Origin: Actinomycetes bacterium
GTDB lineage: Bacteria; Actinomycetota; Acidimicrobiia; Acidimicrobiales; Acidimicrobiaceae
Direction: 5' to 3'
Assembly: GCA_021819725.1 (NCBI GenBank)
Contig: JAKAQR010000049.1
Span: 1 to 15,687, forward strand
DNA length: 15,687 bases
Part shown: in pieces, positions 8,615 to 15,621 of the stretch
Layout of the letters: every line of letters begins with the position of its first letter
Numbering within the stretch: position 1 is the first letter of the stretch
Translations under genes and position numbers: made by a program
Notes under the pieces: generated by a model
The model's database searches: none
What the model saw: only the letters and a program-made list of their open reading frames with translations
Told to the model about the DNA's origin: nothing

Positions 8615-8685
8615 TCAGACCTTCCCTCCGACTCGTGCAACGACTCTTGGCCACCGGGGACGGTAAAGCCCTTCCTTAGCTTCAT
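8611..8685 (-). CDS. Mini-ORF (24 aa) linking the two permease genes
   Basis: An ATG at 8685 follows the DppB stop codon directly (TAGATG, same frame) and opens 24 codons, MKLRKGFTVPGG onwards, ending in a TGA that overlaps the DppC GTG start (GTGA). The whole gap between the permease genes is therefore covered by a frame. It may carry terminating ribosomes from dppB to dppC rather than make a useful peptide. No similarity is recognised, and chance is possible over so short a length. Confidence 0.25.
   Translation of the reverse strand: MKLRKGFTVPGGQESLHESEGRSE
8620..8629 (-). promoter_or_regulatory. Ribosome binding site deciding the DppC GTG start
   Basis: On the minus strand these bases read GGAGGGAAGG, a strong purine-rich anti-SD match ending 5 bases before the GTG at 8614. 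It supports that GTG as the true start over later in-frame codons. Confidence 0.6.
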
Positions 8686-9633
8686 CTAGTACGACACCCT
8701 CGGGTCGGCAAACCGGTACAAGATGTCTGCCAATAGCGAACCCAACACCGTCGCCACCGCCACTACCAAGGCGACACCCATGACTATGGGATAATCCCTT
8801 GCAATAGCCGAGTTCCAGAACAAGAGACCCATGCCTGGGTAATTAAACACCTGTTCCACAACCAAAGCGCCGGCAATCACCAGTGGCAGGATCAACCCGA
8901 CCAAACTGATCAATGGGAGCAATGAGTTCCGCAACACATGCCGGCTGAGAACCTGCCAACGGGTCAGGCCCTTCGCTCGAGCCGTCCGAATGTAGTCCTG
9001 GGCAAGGCTATCAAGAGCAGCTGATCGGGCAAACCGCGCAAAGGATCCAAATACCGTGATCATGAGGGTGACGACGGGTAGAACCAACGCTACTGGATCA
9101 GAAAAGGAGGCACTAATGGTCGGCCCCTGAGGCCCCTGTGGAGGAAAGAGATGCACTCCAATCGCCAACGCATCGATAAGCAACAACCCTAACCAGAACA
9201 AGGGCATCGAGTAACCAGTCAACTCGACACTCGTCAGGAAGTGATCCAACGCTCCATCGCGATGCACCGCTTGCCAAATCCCCAAAGGAATCCCAACGAT
9301 GAGTCCGAGTCCATACGCAAGAGCCACCAGCAGGGCGGTTTTCGGAAGTGCCTGTCCGATCAGGGTTCGCACCGGGGCGTTCTGGGTATACGAGTAACCA
9401 AGATTACCGTGCAGAAGCTGTCCCAAATAATTGAAATACTGAACAATCAGGGGCTTGTTATAGCCATTAGCAACGATGAACTCCTTCACCTGAATCGGCG
9501 TGGCCTGGGGTCCGAGAATCGCACGCGCAGGACCACCAGGCAGGGAATGCACCATCACAAAGACAATCACCGAGACCCCAATCACCACCACAATAGCTTG
9601 CAGCAATCTTCGGACTAGGTACAGTACGCTCAT
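8686..9633 (-). CDS. dppB: Dipeptide/oligopeptide ABC transporter permease (DppB type)
   Basis: Inner-membrane permease subunit (315 aa), partner of the DppC-type protein. It begins MSVLYLVRRLLQAI, the usual DppB opening with a first helix at about 10-30, followed by the periplasmic-side segment containing PGGPA. LLHGNLGYSY at 73-82 matches the conserved GDLG-like motif after the first extracellular loop. Further helices lie at about 100-120, 140-160, 180-200, 238-262 and 284-304. The EAA loop is DYIRTARAKGLTRWQVLSRH at 213-232. The frame is open to 9735, but the ATG at 9633 is clearly the start: it gives the family N-terminus and overlaps the upstream amidohydrolase stop as ATGA. The tight overlap puts the hydrolase and the transporter in the same transcript. 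Confidence 0.95.
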   Translation of the reverse strand: MSVLYLVRRLLQAIVVVIGVSVIVFVMVHSLPGGPARAILGPQATPIQVKEFIVANGYNKPLIVQYFNYLGQLLHGNLGYSYTQNAPVRTLIGQALPKTALLVALAYGLGLIVGIPLGIWQAVHRDGALDHFLTSVELTGYSMPLFWLGLLLIDALAIGVHLFPPQGPQGPTISASFSDPVALVLPVVTLMITVFGSFARFARSAALDSLAQDYIRTARAKGLTRWQVLSRHVLRNSLLPLISLVGLILPLVIAGALVVEQVFNYPGMGLLFWNSAIARDYPIVMGVALVVAVATVLGSLLADILYRFADPRVSY

Positions 9634-10883
9634 CGTGCCTGGCTCACCAGATCTTTGTAGACAACCCCCTCTTTCACCACCATCACGATGTGGTTGGCGT
9701 TCTCGAGTTGATCGATCTGTTGGAGAGGATCGCAATCGGTAACGACGACGTCCCCAAACTTTCCAACGGCAAGCGAACCGAGCTCGTCGCTACGGTCGAT
9801 GAGCTCTGCGGCATATTGCGTACCTGCAAGCAGGGCCTCCATTGGACTCACCCCAAACTCCACAAGGCGACGGAGCTCGGTAAGGTTCCGGCCATGGGCT
9901 GCAACTCCACAATCGGTACCCATGGCAATGCGCACACCAGACGTCAAGGCCTTTGGAAGGCAGCTTCGAGCAACCTCGATCCACTTCATTTTCTTCTCGT
10001 ACGACACAAGGGGGACCGCCTGCTTGTCCGGCACGGTCGTAGCAGTTGTGAGCGTAGGTACCAGGTAAGTACCTCTCTTTATCATCTCTTCGACCGTCGC
10101 CTCGTCGATCTCATAGCCGTGCTCAACGCTGGTAACACCTCCGAGAACGGCATTCGCGATTCCACCTCGACCTTGAGCATGCGCAGCCACTCGCTTGCCA
10201 CGATGCCGCTGAGCCTCATCAACCACCGCGGTAATCTCCGGGATCGTGAGCCCCTCATCGTCGGGTTGATCCCTGGGACTCCAAACCCCACCGGTGGCGT
10301 GAATCTTGATCACATCAGCGCCGGCTCGCAACATCTCACGAGTTCGCTTACGACACTCCACCTCGCCATCAGCAATCCCAGGATATTGAGATCGAAACCC
10401 TAGATCCAAGCCACTTGGGTAACAAGCATCACCATGACCACCAGTCACACTGATAGGCGTCACCGCGATGAGCATCCGCGGTCCATCAATGATCCCCTGT
10501 TCAACCGCCATCTTCATCCCCAAATCGGCTCCACCCAGGTCTCGAACGGTGGTCACCCCTGCCTGCAAAGTGACACGAGCAGACTGCACCATCGATAGAT
10601 GTAGGTAGCTATTGGGCAGCGTGGCTCGACGCAATGGATCGCGCTCGGCATCGGCATTTGAAAGATGCACGTGACAGTCGATAAACCCTGGCAACATCCA
10701 GTTACCCGTCACGTCAACTCTTCTCACACCCGGATCTAGCGTTGGCAGTTGTGCCATGGGACCCACCCACTTGATGCGCCCATCTACCCCGACTAGGACA
10801 CCTCCATCATCAGAGTTGTCAGAGCCAAGCCCCCCAATCAGTCTCCCGTGTTCCAACAAGAGCTCCGAGCTATCTGTCATCAC
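9630..10883 (-). CDS. Prolidase-like metal-dependent amidohydrolase (AH2)
   Basis: Second amidohydrolase-superfamily enzyme of the cluster (417 aa), same subgroup as AH1 and related to Zn-dependent Xaa-Pro dipeptidases. Ligands visible: His71 and His73 in FIDCHVHL, Lys193 in VIKIHATGGV, His235 in AAHAQG, His255 in SVEHG and Asp324 in AMGTDCG. TGGHGD at 147-152 and SPRDQP at 202-207 are shared with AH1. No signal peptide, so cytoplasmic. The start is GTG 10883, or ATG 10880 right after it; GGGGG lies about 9 bases before the GTG. The gene follows SBP2 by 66 bp and overlaps the DppB gene by 4 bases. Having two diverged paralogues around one transporter suggests they split the substrate range, for example different N-terminal residues or acyl groups on proline; that division is a guess. 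Confidence 0.9.
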   Translation of the reverse strand: MMTDSSELLLEHGRLIGGLGSDNSDDGGVLVGVDGRIKWVGPMAQLPTLDPGVRRVDVTGNWMLPGFIDCHVHLSNADAERDPLRRATLPNSYLHLSMVQSARVTLQAGVTTVRDLGGADLGMKMAVEQGIIDGPRMLIAVTPISVTGGHGDACYPSGLDLGFRSQYPGIADGEVECRKRTREMLRAGADVIKIHATGGVWSPRDQPDDEGLTIPEITAVVDEAQRHRGKRVAAHAQGRGGIANAVLGGVTSVEHGYEIDEATVEEMIKRGTYLVPTLTTATTVPDKQAVPLVSYEKKMKWIEVARSCLPKALTSGVRIAMGTDCGVAAHGRNLTELRRLVEFGVSPMEALLAGTQYAAELIDRSDELGSLAVGKFGDVVVTDCDPLQQIDQLENANHIVMVVKEGVVYKDLVSQAR

Positions 10884-10926
10884 TTCGCTGTGCCCCCAAT
10901 CAACCGTTCATCTCGAAATTCCAATT

Positions 10927-10944
10927 GTCTCAGTACGCTGAGAC
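10927..10944 (-). promoter_or_regulatory. Perfect stem-loop just after the SBP2 stop codon
   Basis: GTCTCAG and CTGAGAC form a 7-bp perfect stem around a 4-base loop, starting 5 bases after the SBP2 stop. There is no T-run after it, only a mild A/T-rich stretch, so it is a weak terminator at best. In other binding-protein operons a hairpin here protects the 3' end of the binding-protein message or attenuates downstream genes, keeping the binding protein in excess. Confidence 0.5.
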
Positions 10945-10949
10945 CATCG

Positions 10950-12797
10950 CTATTTATAGGACCACGTCTGCGGGAACAAGATACCAGTCGAGGGGAAGTA
11001 GACACCCTTCAGCTGACTTGAGACCGCGTTGATCGTGTAGGTCACCGGCTGGAAGATGACAGGGAGCTGCTTGACCAGGTAGTTGGAGTAGGCCTGCATG
11101 GCACTGTCGGCTTGGGATCCAGAGGCTGTGTGGGTGGCTGCTACCAGAGTGCGGAGCTCATTCGGTACCGGGTAGGACAAGAAGTGTCCTGAGGCGAAGA
11201 TGCTTCCACCGGTTGGGTAGGGCTCACTAAAGTCCCAAGCGAAACCGGCCCCCCAGTTCCCAATATCGGGACCGCTTGGATGCGCCCCAATGACCTCCGC
11301 AACAAGCGAGTCAAATGGTGTTGACGACAGGTTCAACACGATGCCTGCCGCAGCAGCAGAGCTCTTGAAGTCCTCCATCTCACCGGGGAGATAGGACGAC
11401 CCAGTGGTGTAGGCAAGTGAGAAGGTCAGGGTCTGACCGCCACTAATTCCTGTCCCACACTCATTTGCTCCAGGTCCTGGCTTCTCACAGACCGCTGGTC
11501 CCGATGAGGGGATCTTCCAACCGTGGGAAGTCAACAACGTCCGGGCATCTTTGATGCTGTAGGGATAGGTGCTTGCCGACTCGAGAGAGCCCATGTAGGG
11601 ATTGGATGGCTTTGGCGGAATTGGACCGTAATCTGGATAACCCCCAGTCCCAAGGAGGAGTGACTTCACGACTGCCGACTGATCCATCAGATGCTGGAGT
11701 GCCTGGCGGATGTAAAGTTGCTTGAAGATGCTCCCGACTTGGGGGTTAATGTAGTTCAGTGACAGGAAGTTGATCTCCCAATAGGGAGTGGGAACGATGC
11801 TGTAACCCGCCGCCTTCACTCTTGGCAGCGTCGAGAGGTCATTGGCCGGTACGTAGCCAGCCTGAATCTCAGATCCCGATAGGAGCGAACTGAACTCAGA
11901 CGAACTGGAGGTGTAGGGAACCTCCTTAAATACCTTGTAGTTAACTTTTGGTCCCGAGTAATTTGGGTTAACTTTGAACGAAGCAGCACCTGTCGTATTG
12001 AACGAAGTGAGTTCAAATGGACCATCAACCACCTTCCAAAGGGGATTGGTCGCATAGGTAGAAGTGTCCTTGGATTGGGCACTCAGATAACTCAAAACAG
12101 CGGCAGCTCCTGATGCAGTCGATGCATAATTACCCACCGATCCCGAGGTAGAAGTCTTATCCCACGCCTGCTGGGGCATCGGAACCAACTCATCGAGCTG
12201 ATCATCGGTGAACCAGATTGGGTTGACCGAATGTGACAAGTGCAGCACGACCGTGCTGGTCCCTGAGGTCGTCATAGAACTTATGTTATCGGGGATATCC
12301 CCCGGAACATAGTCTGCGAACTCGTTCTTCTGAAACTTCAGGAGATCCAGGAAGAACATCAGGTCCGCGTTCGTCAGAGGCTGACCATTCGACCACTTCC
12401 ATGGCTTGAGCTTGATGGTGACAACGGTGTTGTTTTGACTATACACCGGTGGGTAGGCGAGGCTGAGCGCGGTATTGAGAGTAGTAGCCGAGGTGGCGGT
12501 ACCGATAGTATAGATCGAGGGCCACATAAAGTTCTGGAAGCTTCCCTTGTTAGCAAGCGTGTTGTAGGCCGGTTCGACAAACGGGAGGATCGAATCCGGC
12601 GTACCCTGGGCTCCTTCTGCCATCGTGATCACGCCCGCGTTCGCCGAGGTCGAAGACTGGCTGCTACTCGATGTACTACTTGAGCTCGAGGAGCCACAAG
12701 CCGCAAGAATCGCACCCCCGAGAGTAGCGGTTACAGCAACGGTGGCCAACCTCTTCAATGGACTAACGCGACCAACATTTCCCAAGCGATTCGACAC
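10950..12797 (-). CDS. ABC transporter family 5 solute-binding lipoprotein (SBP2)
   Basis: Peptide-type binding lipoprotein, paralogue of SBP1 and the first transporter gene in the cluster. It has a basic N-terminus, a hydrophobic segment and the lipobox LAAC (Cys34 from the chosen start), then a Ser-rich linker. The frame opens with TTG at 12803, but AAGGGGGG abuts that codon; GTG 12797 sits 6 bases from the same ribosome site and is the better start (615 aa). From the lipobox to about residue 195 it differs from SBP1 at roughly two dozen positions in about 160 residues, with many silent changes. After that the remaining 420 or so residues are the same. It lies 95 bp downstream of the CocE-type gene and 66 bp upstream of AH2, so it is well placed to supply the shared permease. 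Ligand specificity is probably close to that of SBP1. Confidence 0.93.
   Translation of the reverse strand: MSNRLGNVGRVSPLKRLATVAVTATLGGAILAACGSSSSSSTSSSSQSSTSANAGVITMAEGAQGTPDSILPFVEPAYNTLANKGSFQNFMWPSIYTIGTATSATTLNTALSLAYPPVYSQNNTVVTIKLKPWKWSNGQPLTNADLMFFLDLLKFQKNEFADYVPGDIPDNISSMTTSGTSTVVLHLSHSVNPIWFTDDQLDELVPMPQQAWDKTSTSGSVGNYASTASGAAAVLSYLSAQSKDTSTYATNPLWKVVDGPFELTSFNTTGAASFKVNPNYSGPKVNYKVFKEVPYTSSSSEFSSLLSGSEIQAGYVPANDLSTLPRVKAAGYSIVPTPYWEINFLSLNYINPQVGSIFKQLYIRQALQHLMDQSAVVKSLLLGTGGYPDYGPIPPKPSNPYMGSLESASTYPYSIKDARTLLTSHGWKIPSSGPAVCEKPGPGANECGTGISGGQTLTFSLAYTTGSSYLPGEMEDFKSSAAAAGIVLNLSSTPFDSLVAEVIGAHPSGPDIGNWGAGFAWDFSEPYPTGGSIFASGHFLSYPVPNELRTLVAATHTASGSQADSAMQAYSNYLVKQLPVIFQPVTYTINAVSSQLKGVYFPSTGILFPQTWSYK
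10966..12230. repeat. 1265-bp direct repeat, copy B (within SBP2)
   Basis: Partner of the tract at 827-2091, same orientation, no mismatch found on reading. The unit from one copy to the other is 10139 bp and contains the rest of SBP2's 3' end, both amidohydrolases, the whole permease and ATPase set, the M20 gene and the 5' part of SBP1. Confidence 0.95.
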
Positions 12798-12803
12798 CGC
12801 CAA

Positions 12804-12811
12804 CCCCCCTT
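12804..12811 (-). promoter_or_regulatory. Ribosome binding site deciding the SBP2 start
   Basis: Reads AAGGGGGG on the minus strand. It touches the TTG at 12803 but is 6 bases from the GTG at 12797, so the GTG is the more plausible initiation codon. Confidence 0.55.
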
Positions 12812-12892
12812 GTTCCTTGGATGACCCAATACTACAGGTATCGCCTCCAACCTGTGCGAAAATTTACAAGTAGTTCTTTGTTCTGTCACATT

Positions 12893-14785
12893 TCATAGAT
12901 TTCCTTCATGTTTGCCCCAGACAGGTAGTTCCACATGGGAAGAAAACCGACCCCCAAGATGTACGCGATTGCGTGCCACGATACTTATTCGAGATCGATG
13001 CTCGTCGGGCCAAACGTTTCGATTGATGTCAAATCTCGGGAAGTTGCTCGACGCGATCAAAATTCTGATTCGGTGACCACGACAGAACAAGTTAGCAGTG
13101 TCTGGGGCTTGGACCACCAATGGATACACTACATTTGGAACCATGGCTTGAGGGTTCTCGAAGCCGTCGCGATAGCGACAACGGAAAATAGCATCGGTAA
13201 TGTTCATTGCAAAACCGTGAGGATGTGAACTCGATGGAGGGTACACATCGAGGAGCTTCCAGTAAAGGTCCGTGTCAGTGGCGGACGACGAGATCCAGAG
13301 GTGTAGCGAAGGGCGACCGACCACCGCGACATCCGTCAAAAGCGGCTCTGACTCGAAGCAGACCGAGTCCTCGCGTAGCTCGAGTGGAACCGTGACGGCT
13401 TTCTTTGAGGATCCGTTTCGTACCACCCACACTTGATCGTAAGCCCCACCTCGCATCAGAGGTTCACCCGATGTGATCGCCCCACCGACGGTGGGGAATG
13501 GACGACGAGGGTCGTACTCATACTCGACATAGTCTTCATCAACATCGGGGTTCTGAGGGCTGAGCACACCCCCCGGATGCAAATACCAAGAGTTCGATTC
13601 GACACCAACGGGAGGCCACTGAGGACTGGTTTCCCAACGTCCGCCATGGAAGAGACGCCCCGCATCCGTGAGGCGGCCCCCCCCACCTCCCATAAGGAAA
13701 AACTCGACGGCGGCAGAGAACAAGTCCTGACTCGAACCACTCACAAGAGAACGAAACCAACGTTGACGAAACGCAAGATAATTGGGCGCAAACCGACTCT
13801 CAAGAGTCGACGCGGATCCAAAATCAACTTCGCCAGCATGCGTCGTACTCCGTGCACCGTGAGTCCATGGTCCCAGCACAAGGTACACCGCGCTCGTCTT
13901 GGCTCTCGACAGCCCGGAGAAGTTATCCACAGCGGTCATAGTGTAAGGGTCGTACCAGCCCGAGATGTGAACCGAGGGAACATCTGGAAACTGTGAATAG
14001 TATCCACGCCCGTACAACCCAACCTGCTTCCAGTAGTTAGTAAAAGAGGACTCGGCGTTCTGCTCCAGGAGATACTCCTCGTAGCTCGGCGCGTAGCTAA
14101 TGGGTGACTTACCCTTCTCCCATGGCCACAGACGAATCCAAACCCAAATCTCATCCTCTGATAGATCAGCAGCGCTGGGGGCGACGATCGCAGCCTCCCG
14201 ACTCTTCGCAGCGTGCCTGATCGCCCAGGTCACCTGCTTCAATTCAAAGGCTCCACCCTGACGGCAACCCGCCTCATAGGCACTCGCGAATCCCCCACAA
14301 TCCATCAGCATCCCAGAAAGGTGCTTTGGCCTGAGCGAGGCGAGGGCCGCCTGCACGTGCGCGCCGTAAGACAACCCCATGGTGAACACTCGGCCATCGC
14401 ACCAGTCCTGAGACCCAAGCCACTCAACCGTATCGAAGCCGTCTTCCCCTTCACAGAGGTATTTCGTGAACTCGCCTTGCGAGTCTCCACGACCTCGACA
14501 GTCTTGCATCACCACGATGAAGTCGGAACCCGTCAGATAGGCCGCTACCTCCGCTGGCGTCAGCGGACGGTCTATTCCCGGATACTGCTCGGACGCCCTT
14601 GGAAGACGGCGACCATAAGGTGTGCGCTCCAGTATCACAGGCCGGGGTGCGTTACCCTCACGATCGGGTTCGTAGAGATCGGCCACCAGTTGGACGCCGT
14701 CTCGCATCGGAATCTCAAACGCAGAGCGCCAGCAACGAACCCCGTCGACCCCGACAACAAGCTCTCTCTCAGTCGGTCTCGCCAT
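12893..14785 (-). CDS. CocE/NonD family serine hydrolase (X-Pro dipeptidyl-peptidase S15-like)
   Basis: Alpha/beta hydrolase with a C-terminal jelly-roll domain (630 aa), the family of cocaine esterase, glutaryl-7-ACA acylase and X-Pro dipeptidyl-peptidase. FEIPMRDGVQLVADLYEP at 23-40 and QDCRGRGDSQGEF at 94-106 are family signatures. The likely triad is Ser139 in GLSYGAH, Asp279 in GWYDP and His309 in GPWTHG. The C-terminal part (about 400-630) contains PSLHLWISSSATDTDLYWKL, typical of the PepX_C domain. I see no signal peptide, so it is probably cytoplasmic. The ATG at 14785 has GGGGGA 8 bases upstream. It is the first gene of the cluster. Next to a peptide transporter and two prolidase-like enzymes, an X-Pro peptidase or N-acyl amidase role is more likely than an esterase role, but sequence alone cannot separate these. 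Confidence 0.9.
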   Translation of the reverse strand: MARPTERELVVGVDGVRCWRSAFEIPMRDGVQLVADLYEPDREGNAPRPVILERTPYGRRLPRASEQYPGIDRPLTPAEVAAYLTGSDFIVVMQDCRGRGDSQGEFTKYLCEGEDGFDTVEWLGSQDWCDGRVFTMGLSYGAHVQAALASLRPKHLSGMLMDCGGFASAYEAGCRQGGAFELKQVTWAIRHAAKSREAAIVAPSAADLSEDEIWVWIRLWPWEKGKSPISYAPSYEEYLLEQNAESSFTNYWKQVGLYGRGYYSQFPDVPSVHISGWYDPYTMTAVDNFSGLSRAKTSAVYLVLGPWTHGARSTTHAGEVDFGSASTLESRFAPNYLAFRQRWFRSLVSGSSQDLFSAAVEFFLMGGGGGRLTDAGRLFHGGRWETSPQWPPVGVESNSWYLHPGGVLSPQNPDVDEDYVEYEYDPRRPFPTVGGAITSGEPLMRGGAYDQVWVVRNGSSKKAVTVPLELREDSVCFESEPLLTDVAVVGRPSLHLWISSSATDTDLYWKLLDVYPPSSSHPHGFAMNITDAIFRCRYRDGFENPQAMVPNVVYPLVVQAPDTANLFCRGHRIRILIASSNFPRFDINRNVWPDEHRSRISIVARNRVHLGGRFSSHVELPVWGKHEGNL

Positions 14786-14821
14786 AATGCAAATCCCCCA
14801 TACGCAGCGAACCGCCCGCTT

Positions 14822-14950
14822 TCAACGCACCTTATCAGAATAACGCAGCTCCACGCCATCATCGAGTTGCTGGCAAACCCGAGCCAAACCGACAACCTCC
14901 GCGCCTCTGACCCTTCCAACGATAATCCCATTTCCCATAGCCGTGTTCAC
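14822..14950 (-). CDS. Possible small ORF upstream of the CocE-type gene (42 aa)
   Basis: GTG at 14950 (AAGG 3 bases upstream) or ATG at 14938 opens a frame ending at TGA 14822, 37 bases before the hydrolase start. The predicted product contains GIIVGRVRGAEVVGLARV and is plausible in composition, but I recognise no family. It could be a leader peptide, the tail of a lost gene or chance. Confidence 0.2.
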   Translation of the reverse strand: MNTAMGNGIIVGRVRGAEVVGLARVCQQLDDGVELRYSDKVR

Positions 14951-15042
14951 AAACCTTAAAGCCCAAGGTGACTACCCGAATCGTTCTGCTACCACCAAGA
15001 TGCGAAAAACTTTTCCGTTTGCCCTTTCAACTGACACCAGTC

Positions 15043-15056
15043 GGAATGCCCATTCC
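15043..15056. repeat. GGAATG/CATTCC dyad, possible operator
   Basis: Six-base perfect arms around a 2-base centre, with the half GGAATGCC repeated at 15085-15092. It lies about 260 bp upstream of the operon's first gene. A regulator site is possible, but the region overlaps decayed mobile-element sequence. Confidence 0.25.
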
Positions 15057-15106
15057 TACAATTACCTACTGCTCCACCATGTCAGGAATGCCGTAAATGA
15101 GAAAAT

Positions 15107-15454
15107 TCAACCCCCCACTCTTGGTAGCTGCAGTGAAGCGAGCCCATCGCGATCAGGCACGTTGATAGTCATGACCTTACGCCAACCCAGAGCTGGGAGG
15201 GGGAAGATCTGTAATGCCTCTCAGTGGTACTCGATGGTCTTTGGGGTGAGGATCCTACGTTTTTGATCCAACCCCTCGGTGACAACATCGGCGGCTGTTC
15301 GTTTGGTGTTGTGTTCGATTCCGGACTCGACTTCGTTCATGAGTTGACGGAGTGCACGTTCGGCTTCCCGCTTGCCACCGTTGATGATTTTCGACACTTG
15401 CCGGCGTTTGCCGGTCGCTGGATCAGGGCCCGCATCGGCGCGGATACGACAGGT
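15107..15454 (-). pseudogene. int: Tyrosine recombinase (phage-type integrase) remnant, N-terminal part
   Basis: Site-specific tyrosine integrases insert phages and islands, often into tRNA genes. From 15454 the minus strand reads RIRADAGPDPATGKRRQVSK, then GGKREAERALRQLMNEVESG and LTPKTIEYH, matching the arm-binding region and the start of the core-binding domain. A TGA (15221-15223) interrupts it, but the same frame continues with PALGWRKVMTINVPDRD, as expected for the next part of the domain, to a TGA at 15107-15109. Another in-frame TGA at 15455-15457 sits just before the conserved part, where relatives often have Trp, so TGG to TGA is likely. No start codon is left in this frame; an ATG at 15548 in another frame opens 26 codons with only weak resemblance to an integrase N-terminus. 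The catalytic domain with the Arg-His-Arg-Tyr residues is absent. The gene is dead. Confidence 0.85.
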
Positions 15455-15571
15455 TCAAGGCCCGAACTCAGTGAAAGAACCCTAGGCGATGGCGGGCTTG
15501 GCATTCTGATGATGCAAAACCAAAACTCGCATCAGTTCTTGGGGCCATACCCACTCTGAAATCGGCTTTTC

Positions 15572-15621
15572 TGGCTGGCGGGCCAGGGCTCGAACCTGGA
15601 ACCTCCTGATCCAAAGTTAGG
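15572..15621 (-). tRNA. tRNA-Gln(TTG) 3' fragment, likely attachment-site scar
   Basis: On the minus strand this reads an anticodon arm with loop CTTTGGA (anticodon TTG), a 5-base variable loop AGGTT, a perfect T arm (CCAGG / TTCGAGC / CCTGG), the 3' acceptor strand CCCGCCA, discriminator G and an encoded CCA. The anticodon stem CCTAA/TCAGG has one A-C mismatch. The sequence further upstream (15622-15687) gives neither a D arm nor the TGGCGGG needed to pair with the acceptor strand, so the gene is not intact. Fragments running from the anticodon arm to the 3' end are the usual identity segment of tRNA-targeting integrases. The integrase remnant begins just downstream. Confidence 0.8.

Larger units (their letters stand above)
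14786..15106 (-). promoter_or_regulatory. Upstream region of the operon
   Basis: The 320 bp before the CocE-type gene should hold the operon promoter. I could not find a convincing -35/-10 pair. It contains a GGAATG-CC-CATTCC dyad (15043-15056) and another GGAATGCC at 15085-15092, which could form an operator, and a small open frame at 14822-14950. No riboswitch or T-box pattern is recognised. Confidence 0.3.

Noticed and set aside
9690..10403. 237-codon plus-strand open frame
   Set aside because: It lies antisense to AH2, whose motifs and length are complete, and its translation has no recognisable domains.
11816..12082. 88-codon minus-strand frame also found at 1677-1943
   Set aside because: The two copies are identical only because they lie inside the duplicated SBP tract in an alternative frame; they are shadows.
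14213..14959. 248-codon plus-strand open frame
   Set aside because: It is antisense to the N-terminal half of the CocE-type gene, has an implausible composition rich in Arg, His and Pro, and no family features.
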